13,873 nucleotides of DNA from an uncultured Shinella sp. (GTDB lineage: Bacteria > Pseudomonadota > Alphaproteobacteria > Rhizobiales > Rhizobiaceae): positions 1 to 13,873 of the forward strand of contig NZ_CAMLFY010000117.1 in NCBI RefSeq assembly GCF_946479415.1, written 5' to 3'. Made by a program: the position numbers and the translations under genes. Below, in pieces: positions 5,254 to 13,873 of the stretch. The notes below the pieces were generated by a model. It was given only the letters and a program-made list of their open reading frames with translations, was not told the origin of the DNA and did no database searches. Every line of letters starts with the position of its first letter. Positions within the stretch are counted from its first letter, which is position 1.

Positions 5254-6693
5254 TCAGACGCCGCTGACGCCGTCTGCGCCGATATAGGCGATGCGCAGCA
5301 TGTTGGTGCCGCCGGGCGTGCGCAGCGGCACGCCGGCCGAGATGATGATGCGGTCGCCCGGCTTGCCGAACTCTTCCGTCACCACGATGCGGCAGGCGCG
5401 GTTCACCATGTCGTCGAGGTCTTCCGCATCGCCGGTGACGACGCAGTGCAGGCCCCAGACGACCGAGAGGCGGCGCGCCGTCTCGATGACCGGCGAGAGC
5501 GCCAGGATCGGCACCTCCGGCCGCTCGCGCGCGGCACGCAGGCCCGTCGTGCCCGACGAGGTATAACAGACGATGGCCGCGAGCTTCAGCGTCTCGGCAA
5601 TCTGGTGAGCGGCAAGCGAGATGGCGTCGGCGCCGGTCGCTTCAGGCGGCGTGCGCTGGGCGTAGATGATACCCGGATAGTGTGGGTCGCGCTCTACCTT
5701 GCTGGCGATGGACGCCATGGTGGAGACGGCCTCGACCGGATAATCGCCCGAGGCGGATTCGGCAGACAGCATAACGGCGTCGGCGCCTTCGAAGACGGCG
5801 GTCGCCACGTCGGACACTTCTGCGCGCGTCGGCACCGGCGCCGAGATCATCGATTCCAGCATCTGGGTCGCAACGACAACGGGCTTGCCGGCGCGGCGGC
5901 AGGCACGGATGAGCTGCTTCTGCAGACCGGGAACCGCTTCCAGCGGCATTTCCACGCCAAGGTCGCCACGGGCGACCATCAGGGCGTCCGAGAGGTCGAT
6001 GATCTCGTCGATGCGTTCGATAGCCTGCGGCTTTTCGATCTTCGACATCAGGCCGACGCGGCCACGCGAAATCTTGCGCACTTCGGCCAGGTCTTCTGGA
6101 CGCTGGATGAAGGACAGCGCCACCCAGTCGACGCTGCCGGTCGCCAGAACTGCATCGAGGTCGACGCGGTCCTTCTCGGTCAGCGCACCGACGCCGAGCA
6201 GCGTATCAGGCAGGCTGACGCCCTTACGGTCGGAGATCTTGGTGCCGGAAACGACGGTGCAGACGATCGACTTGCCATCGGATTTTTCGGCGCGCAGGTG
6301 CAATTTGCCGTCGTCGATCAGCAGGCGATGGCCCGGCTTCACCGATTCCAGGATTTCCGGATGGGGCAGGAAGACACGGCTGTTGTCGCCGGGCTCGTCC
6401 TTGTTGTCGAGCGTGAAGGTCTGGCCGGGCTTCAGCTCTTCCGAACCGTTGGCGAACTTGCCGACGCGCAGCTTTGGGCCCTGAAGGTCGGCGAGGATGC
6501 CGATGGGACGGCCACAGCGGGCCTCGACGGCGCGGATGCGGCTGATCAGCGTGCGCATCACGTCGTGGCTGGCATGGCTCATATTGATGCGGAACAGGTC
6601 TGCCCCCGCCTCATGCAGCTTCTGGATCATCTGCTCGTCGGAGGATGCGGGTCCGAGCGTGGCGAGGATTTTGACTTTTCTGTTCCGTCTCAT
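5254..6693 (-). CDS. pyk: Pyruvate kinase
   Basis: A 479-residue cytoplasmic glycolytic enzyme that transfers phosphate from phosphoenolpyruvate to ADP. Family motifs run in order. KILATLGPASS is at 8-18 and FRINMSHAS at 34-42; LADLQGPKLR is at 68-77. The catalytic lysine is K218 in MSKIEKPQA. MVARGDLGVE is at 239-248, VATQMLESM at 274-282, and PTRAEVSDVATAV at 288-300. The C-terminal allosteric domain includes CYTSSGTTGLRAA. A Glu (E86, in EELKPG) seems to occupy the position associated with potassium-dependent activity; this is alignment by eye. The start overlaps the DUF1036 stop as TGATG, implying one transcript and coupled translation. It probably ends at the UUCG hairpin at 5201-5226. 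Confidence 0.97.
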   Translation of the reverse strand: MRRNRKVKILATLGPASSDEQMIQKLHEAGADLFRINMSHASHDVMRTLISRIRAVEARCGRPIGILADLQGPKLRVGKFANGSEELKPGQTFTLDNKDEPGDNSRVFLPHPEILESVKPGHRLLIDDGKLHLRAEKSDGKSIVCTVVSGTKISDRKGVSLPDTLLGVGALTEKDRVDLDAVLATGSVDWVALSFIQRPEDLAEVRKISRGRVGLMSKIEKPQAIERIDEIIDLSDALMVARGDLGVEMPLEAVPGLQKQLIRACRRAGKPVVVATQMLESMISAPVPTRAEVSDVATAVFEGADAVMLSAESASGDYPVEAVSTMASIASKVERDPHYPGIIYAQRTPPEATGADAISLAAHQIAETLKLAAIVCYTSSGTTGLRAARERPEVPILALSPVIETARRLSVVWGLHCVVTGDAEDLDDMVNRACRIVVTEEFGKPGDRIIISAGVPLRTPGGTNMLRIAYIGADGVSGV

Positions 6694-7178
6694 CAGTTCT
6701 GGCTTTCCTGGGTCCCTGGCGTATCGGAAAGCTGCACCATCCAGCTTCCCTGTCGGCCCGTGTCATATTCCTTGAAGCCCATGCGCTGGAAACCGCGGGC
6801 AAAGCAGTCCTGCACGCCGGTGATCTTGAACTCGTTCTCGGCGACGCACATGTTGACGTCCCCGGTCCAGCGGCCGCCGCGGGCAGCATCTTCGGCATAG
6901 AGATAGTAGTAGCGCGATTGCAGCTCGCCCTCGATCAGCGTGGCGCAGGTCGTGGCCGGCACCTGCCACCAGCCCTCGGTCATCCAGCCTTCCTTGGCGC
7001 GATAGCCGATGGCGACGCCGACGAGGTTCTGCGTGCCATTACAGACACGGAACTCGGCTTTCGCCTCATTGGGCACGGAAAGGGCGAGGAAGCCCGCAAA
7101 AGTGAAAAGGCCGGCCTGGAGAAGGCGCGTGGCTTTCGGGACGAAGGGGCTATAGCTCTTGGCTCGCACGGTTTCCAA
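6693..7178 (-). CDS. Exported DUF1036 protein
   Basis: About 161 residues with a signal peptide (LLQAGLFTFAGFLALSV, cleavage probably after NEAKA) followed directly by the DUF1036 core. The core shows FRVCNGTQNLVGVAIGYRA, EGWWQVPATTCATLIEGEL, YYYLYAEDA and NMCVAENEF, with conserved cysteines suited to disulfides in the periplasm. Function is not established. Start choice: TTG at 7178 follows CGGAG with a 5-bp spacer and gives a normal signal peptide. GTG at 7169 is possible. ATG at 7226 gives 177 residues but has no ribosome-binding site and adds an odd basic N-terminus. The stop overlaps the pyk start (TGATG); this exported-protein plus glycolytic-enzyme pairing has no obvious functional logic. 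Confidence 0.85.
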   Translation of the reverse strand: METVRAKSYSPFVPKATRLLQAGLFTFAGFLALSVPNEAKAEFRVCNGTQNLVGVAIGYRAKEGWMTEGWWQVPATTCATLIEGELQSRYYYLYAEDAARGGRWTGDVNMCVAENEFKITGVQDCFARGFQRMGFKEYDTGRQGSWMVQLSDTPGTQESQN

Positions 7179-7338
7179 TGGAACTCCGTTGATTTGAATA
7201 TGCGCTTTCTTGCGACGACGGGGCATGAATGTCAACGCAACACTAATCGATTACAATTTCACAAAAGGAGAAGGAATCTTTCCTGCAACCGCAGGCCCCG
7301 CGGCTTGCGGGCCGGATCGCCCCATGCGATCAGTCGGC

Positions 7339-8154
7339 ATGAGCGGTACAATTTCGGCTAACGGCATGCAGGATCATCCTTCCTTCGAGATCATTGACGG
7401 CGACCTCAGCCTCGGGCTCGTCATTCTGGCGGACCATGCCACCAATCTCCTGCCCGAACGTTACGGCCGCCTCGGCCTGCCGGAGAGTGCCTTCGAGCGG
7501 CACATCGCCTACGATATCGGCGTCGAAGGCGTGGTGCGCGGCCTGAACGCCCGGCTGAACGCGCCGGTCGTGATGAGCCGCTTCTCCCGTCTGCTGATCG
7601 ACCCCAACCGCGGCGAGGACGACCCGACGCTCGTCATGCGCATTTCCGACGGCGCGATCATTCCAGGCAACCACCCGATCACGCCGGAAGAATGGCAATA
7701 TCGGCTCGAAACCTATCACCGCCCCTATCACGATGCCGTGTCCCGTACGATCGATGCGGTGGCCGGACACACGGGCAAGGCGCCGCTCGTCATGTCCATG
7801 CATTCCTTCACGCCGGCCTGGAAGGGCACACCCCGACCCTGGCAGGTGACCGTGCTGTGGGACAGCGACCACCGCGCCGTCGGCCCGCTGCTCGCCGAAC
7901 TCGAAAACCTCGGCGATGTCGTGGTGGGCGACAACGAGCCCTATGACGGGGCATTGCGCGGTGACACGATGTTCCGCCATTGCATGAAACCGGGCATCGC
8001 GCATGCGCTCATCGAAATCCGCCAGGACGAGATCGGCGATCCGGCCGGCATTGCCGACTGGGTCGATCGCCTCGCGCCGATCTTTTCGCGATTGAATGCC
8101 GACCCCGCCCTGCACACATACGAGATACACAATTCCCGCACCGGACCCTATTGA
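7339..8154 (+). CDS. N-formylglutamate amidohydrolase family protein
   Basis: About 271 residues, cytoplasmic. Characterised members hydrolyse N-formyl-L-glutamate to glutamate and formate at the end of one histidine-degradation route. Family motifs: LADHATNLLP at 30-39, RFSRLLIDPNRGEDDPTL at 81-98 and SMHSFTPAWKG at 153-163, with conserved His/Asp suited to a metal site, then LIEIRQDEI near 224-232. No other hut gene is near, so the native substrate may differ. Start is uncertain: ATG 7324, 7339 and 7366 are in frame and none has a good Shine-Dalgarno; 7366 still precedes all motifs. It is divergent from DUF1036 and followed after 10 bp by DUF1244, probably cotranscribed. Confidence 0.85.
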   Translation: MSGTISANGMQDHPSFEIIDGDLSLGLVILADHATNLLPERYGRLGLPESAFERHIAYDIGVEGVVRGLNARLNAPVVMSRFSRLLIDPNRGEDDPTLVMRISDGAIIPGNHPITPEEWQYRLETYHRPYHDAVSRTIDAVAGHTGKAPLVMSMHSFTPAWKGTPRPWQVTVLWDSDHRAVGPLLAELENLGDVVVGDNEPYDGALRGDTMFRHCMKPGIAHALIEIRQDEIGDPAGIADWVDRLAPIFSRLNADPALHTYEIHNSRTGPY

Positions 8155-8164
8155 GACCGAGCCG

Positions 8165-8470
8165 ATGACAGACCTCAGCAAAGAACAGCAGACCGAATTC
8201 GAGGCCGCCGCCTTCCGGCGCCTCGTCAAGCACCTGCGCGAGCGCACGGATGTGCAGAACATCGACATGATGAATCTGGCCGGCTTCTGCCGCAACTGCC
8301 TGTCCAACTGGTATCGCGATGCCGCCAACGAGGCGGGCGTTCCCCTCGACAAGGAGGCCTCCCGCGAAATCGTCTATGGCATGCCCTATGAGGAATGGCG
8401 CGCGCGTTACCAGCGTGAGGCGAGCGACGCGCAGAAGGCAGCCTTCGAAGTCAACCGGCCGAAAGAATGA
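8165..8470 (+). CDS. DUF1244 small protein
   Basis: A 101-residue soluble protein, mostly helical and charged. The diagnostic block is [21 protein letters not shown] at about 38-58, with a C-x-x-C pair (CRNC) inside it. It is followed by [14 protein letters not shown]. The CxxC could be a redox or metal site, but the family has no established function and only two cysteines are present. Start at ATG 8165 has a modest purine stretch 5' of it and gives the usual family N-terminus; an extension to 8096 would overlap the previous gene. It lies 10 bp after the amidohydrolase-family gene, indicating an operon. A hairpin with a T run at 8507-8557 probably ends it. Confidence 0.9.
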   Translation: MTDLSKEQQTEFEAAAFRRLVKHLRERTDVQNIDMMNLAGFCRNCLSNWYRDAANEAGVPLDKEASREIVYGMPYEEWRARYQREASDAQKAAFEVNRPKE

Positions 8471-8506
8471 CGCCCGACGGCGTGAAAAACCGAAACGCCA
8501 CGTGAT

Positions 8507-8557
8507 AGGCCTTGATCTTGCCGGAAGTTCGCGGCAAGTCACGGCCTTCGAATTTTT
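8507..8557 (+). terminator. Two-part stem with T run after DUF1244
   Basis: AGGCC (8507-8511) pairs with GGCCT (8543-8547), and inside that CTTGCCG (8517-8523) pairs with CGGCAAG (8532-8538). TTTTT follows at 8553-8557. It fits an imperfect terminator for the DUF1244 transcript. If gapR transcription starts upstream, it would instead be part of the gapR leader. Confidence 0.5.
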
Positions 8558-8588
8558 GCCGATACCCAGTCCACCCAAGGAGAAGACC

Positions 8589-8855
8589 ATGTCGGATGCC
8601 CACGGCGTCGCACGCGACCAGCTTCGCGCATTCATCGAGCGCATCGAGCGCCTCGAGGAAGAAAAGAAAACCATCGCCGACGATATCAAGGACGTCTATG
8701 GCGAAGCCAAGGGCACCGGCTTCGACACGAAGATCCTGCGCAAGGTCATCCAGATCCGCAAGCAGGACAAGGACGAGCGCATGGAGCAGGAAGCCATCCT
8801 CGACACCTACCTGCAGGCGCTGGGCATGATCGATCTGCCGCCGGACGCCGAATAA
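8589..8855 (+). CDS. gapR: GapR (DUF2312) nucleoid-associated protein
   Basis: An 88-residue protein with the whole DUF2312 pattern. An N-terminal helix is rich in heptads ([30 protein letters not shown]). It is followed by [17 protein letters not shown] and the tail [13 protein letters not shown]. In Caulobacter, GapR forms a clamp-like oligomer on overtwisted, AT-rich DNA ahead of replication and transcription and supports gyrase and topoisomerase IV. The conserved Lys/Arg of [13 protein letters not shown] correspond to the DNA-contacting surface. The ATG is preceded by a strong AAGGAGA site. It stands alone between two hairpins, so it is probably a separate transcription unit. Family call is firm; chromosome role is inferred by homology. 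Confidence 0.95.
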   Translation: MSDAHGVARDQLRAFIERIERLEEEKKTIADDIKDVYGEAKGTGFDTKILRKVIQIRKQDKDERMEQEAILDTYLQALGMIDLPPDAE

Positions 8856-8918
8856 GCACCCCAAGCATTTCCGGACGCAAAGCCGCTTCACACTTTTGCC
8901 GGCAATGCTCCAAAGCCA

Positions 8919-8958
8919 AACAAAAAGCCCGCCGAATCGCTCCGGCGGGCTTTTTGTT
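8919..8958. terminator. 16-bp bidirectional terminator, gapR / DUF882
   Basis: A perfect 16-bp inverted repeat (8919-8934 with 8943-8958), 8-nt loop, with a GCCCGCCG core flanked by A5 on one side and T5 on the other. It gives an intrinsic terminator on both strands. It serves gapR (stop at 8855) and the minus-strand DUF882 gene (stop at 8973). It is the clearest terminator in the window. Confidence 0.93.
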
Positions 8959-8972
8959 GTCTGTCATTGACC

Positions 8973-10790
8973 TCAGTCGAACTTGCGCACTTCCATGAAG
9001 TTGACCGCATTGCCGCTGAAGCGGGCGCTGTCGATCGACTTGCCCTCGGGCTGGAAGCCGGCCATGTAGACGGTCGTCGGCGCGGCGCGCAACGTGCGGC
9101 TCACGAAGCGCGGCGCTTTGACCGGCTTGGAAAGCGTCGCCATGTTGCCCTGCTCGAGCGCCCACTTGGAAATGATCTTCTGCGTCAGCTTCGGCTCGGT
9201 GCGGATCGCACCACGGCTTGCCGCATCGGCATCCTTCTTCTTCGGACGTCCGCCCTTCGACGGGGTTTCCTCGACCGCCTTGCCCTCAAAGGCATCGACG
9301 CCCGCCAGCGACCGCGTGGTGCCGGCATTGTCGGAAACCAGTGCAGCCATCTCGACCGGATTGCCCTGATCGCTACCCGTCGCGGGATCGGCGAGTGCTG
9401 CAAGGCCGGAACGATCGGCAGCCGTCGGAAGCGCGACATCGGCTTCCGCCGCCGCCATCAGCGCGGTCTGCGACTGGTCAAGCTCGACCTGCGGACGAAG
9501 GCCCGGCACCGGCACCATGGCCAGCTCCTCGCCATCTTCAGCCGTGGCAACGGCCGTCTCGGCTGCCGCCGCGGCAACTGCCGCCGTCATGGTCTCGCCG
9601 GGCTGCGCATCGCCGGCCTGGGTGCGGGCGCCCAGCATGACGGGGAGCGGCACCTTATAGGCCGAAAGGTCTTCGAATTCAGGCTTCTGCTCTTCGGTCG
9701 TCGTCGCCGCTTCGAGGGCGGCGACAGCGCCACTCGTGGTCGGAGCAACGAGAGCAAGCTCGCTGGTCGTCTCGGCCGCCTTGAAGGCGGGGCGGCTGCC
9801 CGGAACCGGTGCGTTGAAGGCGAGCTCGGTTTCAGCTTCGGTCGCAACCGGTTTTTCTTCGGCAACGGCCTTCGCAGGCTTGCCACCCGCTTCACCGCCT
9901 TCATCGAAGGAATCGGCGATCGTGACATTGCTGCTTGCGATCATTTCGGGTTCTTCATCCTCGTCGCCACCGCCGCCGAAGAGTGCGGCGAGGAAGCCGC
10001 CCTTGCGCTTGGAGGCACTCGGCGTGGAACCGCCGCCGGCAACCTGGATGGCGTCCGAACCGACGCGACGCTTGTAATCGGCGACAGCCTGCTGGTAGCC
10101 CGGCAGCGGCTTGCCGTCCGTGGGCACGTGCATGGTCTTGCCGTCGGGGAAGAGGCGCGTGAGTTCCTGGCGGCTCATGCGCGGCCAGGCGCGCACGCTG
10201 CCGACATCGAGATGCACGAAGGGCGAACCGGAGGTCGGATAGAAACCGACGCCGCCGACCTGGAATTTCATGGCGGTGGCGCGCAACGTCGCGAGTTTCA
10301 CACCGGGAATGTAAAAGTCCATCGCCTTGCCGAGCATGTGCTGGCTCTTCTTGGCGACGCCCTTGGAGCGCGAGCGCAGCATGCCGTTGGTGGCCGGCGA
10401 GCGATAGGCCGAGACGACGTTGATGTACCCGCTGCCGCCGACCTTCTGGTAAACTTCCCAGACGAGGTCGAAAAGGCGCGGATCCATGCGCGTCGGCTCA
10501 TTGCGGCGCCAGTCGCGCAGGAACGTGTTGAGCTGCTTCAGGCCGCGCTGGTCATAACGACCGTTGCGCTTGAAGGTGATCTCGGCCTTTTCCTTGGTAT
10601 GGATGAAATAGAGCTTGAGCGTGCGGTTGCCGCTTTCGGCCTGAACCGTCGCGGGAATGGCCGTCGGCAGGATGAGGGCAGCAGAGAGCACAGCGGTAGA
10701 CAAAGCCTTGGGCAGCTTTTGCAACACTGTCTTGCAGAGGCTGCCAAGGGTGTTCCCCCGGCGCTTCATCGATGCGAACAAATTTGCCAA
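8973..10790 (-). CDS. Exported DUF882 / M15 (MepK-like) peptidase with long tail
   Basis: About 605 residues. Signal peptide: basic N-region, then STAVLSAALILPTAIPA, cleavage probably after VQA near 51. Residues about 55-220 form the DUF882 (Peptidase_M15_2) domain: SAYRSPATN at 127-135, zinc motif HMLGKAMD (H151, D158) and FVHLD (H193, D195), so the catalytic ligands are present. The E. coli relative MepK (YcbK) cuts 3-3 (DAP-DAP) peptidoglycan cross-links, which are plentiful in Rhizobiaceae; substrate here is inference. Residues 250-525 are Ala/Pro/Glu/Thr-rich with repeated E-L-A-x-V/A-P-V-P-G-x-R-P elements. A less biased end (about 530-605) may fold. Start: TTG 10790 has GGGGA 5 bp upstream; TTG 10781 or ATG 10769 are possible. 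Confidence 0.85.
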   Translation of the reverse strand: MANLFASMKRRGNTLGSLCKTVLQKLPKALSTAVLSAALILPTAIPATVQAESGNRTLKLYFIHTKEKAEITFKRNGRYDQRGLKQLNTFLRDWRRNEPTRMDPRLFDLVWEVYQKVGGSGYINVVSAYRSPATNGMLRSRSKGVAKKSQHMLGKAMDFYIPGVKLATLRATAMKFQVGGVGFYPTSGSPFVHLDVGSVRAWPRMSRQELTRLFPDGKTMHVPTDGKPLPGYQQAVADYKRRVGSDAIQVAGGGSTPSASKRKGGFLAALFGGGGDEDEEPEMIASSNVTIADSFDEGGEAGGKPAKAVAEEKPVATEAETELAFNAPVPGSRPAFKAAETTSELALVAPTTSGAVAALEAATTTEEQKPEFEDLSAYKVPLPVMLGARTQAGDAQPGETMTAAVAAAAAETAVATAEDGEELAMVPVPGLRPQVELDQSQTALMAAAEADVALPTAADRSGLAALADPATGSDQGNPVEMAALVSDNAGTTRSLAGVDAFEGKAVEETPSKGGRPKKKDADAASRGAIRTEPKLTQKIISKWALEQGNMATLSKPVKAPRFVSRTLRAAPTTVYMAGFQPEGKSIDSARFSGNAVNFMEVRKFD

Positions 10791-10965
10791 CTCTTTCCCC
10801 GTCCGAAGGACAACGAACGTCCGTTATTCCAGATGCCTATCAATTGCGGTGAGAGCATGGCAAATCCGCCACACTCGTCATCGCGCACCCGTTATAGTGA
10901 ACAATCCACTAACAGGGAATAAACGGCAATCGGGAAATCTTAAACGACCGGGATTCCAACGGTTT
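10791..10965 (-). promoter_or_regulatory. DUF882 upstream region with possible promoter and operator
   Basis: A 175-bp gap between the sigma-54 regulator stop and the DUF882 start, both on the minus strand. A possible promoter is TATAAC (10896-10891 on minus) with TTCCCT (10919-10914) 17 bp upstream; the -35 is poor. An inverted repeat, TAGTG (10895-10899) with CACTA (10907-10911), overlaps the -10 and could be an operator. No strong terminator for the regulator gene is seen, so readthrough is possible. Confidence 0.35.
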
Positions 10966-12504
<1,539 letters not shown>

Positions 12505-12667
12505 TGGAACCTCCTTGCCCAGGCGTGCTTCATGCACGCCGAAGGGAACTGAACACCAGCGGACCATGACAGGAAGGGTTGAACATGCCGTTTTGAGAAA
12601 GGCTTGCATTTTAACCAATGCCGACGCAAGCAAGGGGCCGATCTGCCCACCAGGAAGAGAGATTGAG
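12505..12667. other. Divergent region: regulator / M3 peptidase
   Basis: This 163-bp region separates the minus-strand response regulator from the plus-strand peptidase and must hold both promoters; no clear -35/-10 pair was found. On the minus strand a 7-bp hairpin (12522-12528 with 12534-12540, arm GGCGTGC) sits just upstream of the regulator's GGAGG site (12510-12514). Nested inverted repeats, GCTTGC/GCAAGC (12602-12607, 12626-12631) and GCATT/AATGC (12606-12610, 12617-12621), surround an AT-rich centre and may be an operator. Confidence 0.4.
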
Positions 12668-13873
12668 ATGACGCGTAATTTCCCCGCACCCCGCATCGCC
12701 TTCGCCCCGGCGGAGGCCGCCGCAAGCGCCGAACTGGGCGACCTTCCCGGCTGGAACCTCGGCGATCTCTATCCTTCGCAGGCCTCTGCGGAATTTACCG
12801 GCGACATGAAAAAGGCCGAGGCGGAAACGCTCGCCTTCGAAGCCAAGTGGAAGGGCAAGCTCGACGCCGCCACGGAAAAAACCGGCGACGAGGGCATCGG
12901 CGCGGCCGTGCGTGAATTCGAGTCGCTGGAAGATGTGATGGGCCGCCTCATCTCCTTTGCCGGCCTCACCTATTTCACCAACACGACCGAACCCGCCAAC
13001 GGCAAATTCTATGGCGACGTGCAGGCGAAACTGACCGATCTCGGCGCGCATCTTCTGTTTTTCTCTCTTGAACTCAACAGGATAGCAGACGAGCGCATCG
13101 AAGCGGCGCTGACCAACGATGCTCTTGCAGCACACTACCGCCCGTGGATCGAGGACCTGCGCAAGGACAAGCCCTACCAGCTCGACGACAAGACCGAGCA
13201 GCTCTTCCTCGAAAAGTCTATGACGGGTGCGGCCGCCTGGAACCGCCTGTTCGACGAGACCATGGCCTCGCTGCGCTATACGATCGACGGCGAGGAACTG
13301 CCGCTCGAAATCGCCCTCAACCAACTCCAGTCACCCGACCGGGAGGCGCGCCGCAAGGCCGCGCAGGCGCTGGCAAAAACCTTCCAGGACAATATCCGCA
13401 CCTTCTCGCTGATCACCAACACGCTCGCCAAGGACAAGGAAATCTCCGACCGCTGGCGCGGCTTCGAGGACATCGCCGACAGCCGGCATCTGGCCAACCG
13501 CGTCGAGCCGGAAGTGGTCGCAGCGCTGGCGGAAGCCGTGCGCGAAGCGTATCCGCGCCTGTCGCACCGCTACTATGCGATGAAGGCGAAGTGGCTCGGA
13601 ATGGAGCAGATGGAGTTCTGGGATCGCAACGCGCCCCTTCCCGAGACACCCGATGCGACCATCCCGTGGACCGAGGCGCGCGACACCGTGCTCTCCGCCT
13701 ACGGCGCCTTCGCGCCTGAGATGGCCGATATCGCCAAGGAGTTTTTTGACAAGGGCTGGATCGACGCGCCGGTCCGTCCCGGCAAGGCGCCGGGCGCCTT
13801 CGCCCATCCGACGGTGCCCTCCGCGCACCCCTATGTCCTCGTCAATTACATGGGCAAGCCGCGCGACGTGATG
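12668..13873 (+). CDS. M3-family oligoendopeptidase (PepF-type), 5' part
   Basis: The first 402 codons, open to the last base of the window without a stop or frameshift; usual length is about 600-620. The N-terminal part matches oligoendopeptidase F / M3B proteins: LGDLPGWNLGDLYPS near 23-37, YFTNTTEPANGKFYGDV around 102-118, and EDLRKDKPYQLDDKTEQLFLEKS. LISFAGLTYF and the segment VEPEVVAALAEAVREAYPRLSHRYYAMKAKWLGM also fit. The sequence ends at GKPRDVM, directly where homologues continue into the HEXXH zinc motif, so catalytic residues cannot be checked. The family are cytoplasmic zinc peptidases that cut short peptides. The ATG is preceded by AGGAAGAGA. Divergent from the response regulator. 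Family call is firm, symbol left blank. Confidence 0.92.
   Translation, partial: MTRNFPAPRIAFAPAEAAASAELGDLPGWNLGDLYPSQASAEFTGDMKKAEAETLAFEAKWKGKLDAATEKTGDEGIGAAVREFESLEDVMGRLISFAGLTYFTNTTEPANGKFYGDVQAKLTDLGAHLLFFSLELNRIADERIEAALTNDALAAHYRPWIEDLRKDKPYQLDDKTEQLFLEKSMTGAAAWNRLFDETMASLRYTIDGEELPLEIALNQLQSPDREARRKAAQALAKTFQDNIRTFSLITNTLAKDKEISDRWRGFEDIADSRHLANRVEPEVVAALAEAVREAYPRLSHRYYAMKAKWLGMEQMEFWDRNAPLPETPDATIPWTEARDTVLSAYGAFAPEMADIAKEFFDKGWIDAPVRPGKAPGAFAHPTVPSAHPYVLVNYMGKPRDVM

Noticed and set aside
5446..6900. 484-codon open frame on the plus strand opposite pyruvate kinase
   Set aside because: Opposite-strand shadow of an unmistakable pyk; it also crosses into the DUF1036 gene.
8967..10922. 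651-codon open frame on the plus strand opposite the DUF882 gene
   Set aside because: It is antisense to a gene with a signal peptide and clear catalytic motifs. Its translation is Arg/Gly/His-rich without family motifs, typical of the opposite frame in GC-rich DNA.
12505..12696. In-frame N-terminal extension of the response regulator
   Set aside because: It adds 64 residues without receiver homology and overlaps the peptidase start; GGAGG before GTG 12504 defines the start better.

Overview
The window is a dense, high-GC stretch of alphaproteobacterial chromosome. Several families are typical of Hyphomicrobiales: DUF1036 beside pyruvate kinase, DUF1244, GapR (DUF2312), DUF882 and the cysteine-free 41-residue L36. 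Together with the gene order they suggest Rhizobiaceae (Agrobacterium/Rhizobium/Ensifer/Shinella type); this is inference from memory, not a database match. I see no tRNA, rRNA, insertion sequence, prophage gene or CRISPR array. It looks like core genome, and I found no convincing new multi-gene system.

Layout. 1-1156: the 3' end of a TauE/SafE membrane permease gene, then a short cysteine-free ArsR-type regulator (+), which converges on a small DUF465 gene (-) across a 13-bp hairpin. 1157-1371: a 215-bp gap between two back-to-back DUF465 paralogues. 1372-3149: DUF465, purE and purK as a tight + operon for the CAIR step of purine synthesis. 3150-4144: rpmJ with its own strong promoter, then an exported TPR protein whose start codon lies inside the rpmJ terminator stem. 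4217-5245: an exported or anchored alpha/beta hydrolase (+) converging on pyruvate kinase (-). Its last codons form the hairpin that probably ends the pyk transcript. 5254-7178: DUF1036 followed by pyk on the minus strand, with start and stop codons overlapping. 7339-8470: an N-formylglutamate amidohydrolase-family gene and DUF1244 (+). 8589-8855: gapR (+), ended by a 16-bp bidirectional terminator. 8973-10790: a large exported DUF882/M15 (MepK-like) protein (-) with a long Ala/Pro/Glu-rich tail. 10966-12504: an NtrC-type sigma-54 response regulator (-) with no kinase nearby. 12668-13873: the first 402 codons of an M3-family oligoendopeptidase (+), cut just before its expected zinc-binding motif.

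Functionally these are mostly independent housekeeping units: purine synthesis, glycolysis, ribosome, nucleoid and cell-wall enzymes. The points most worth a second look are terminators that overlap promoters or coding ends (rpmJ, TPR, hydrolase/pyk), the tail of the DUF882 protein, and the orphan sigma-54 regulator beside it.
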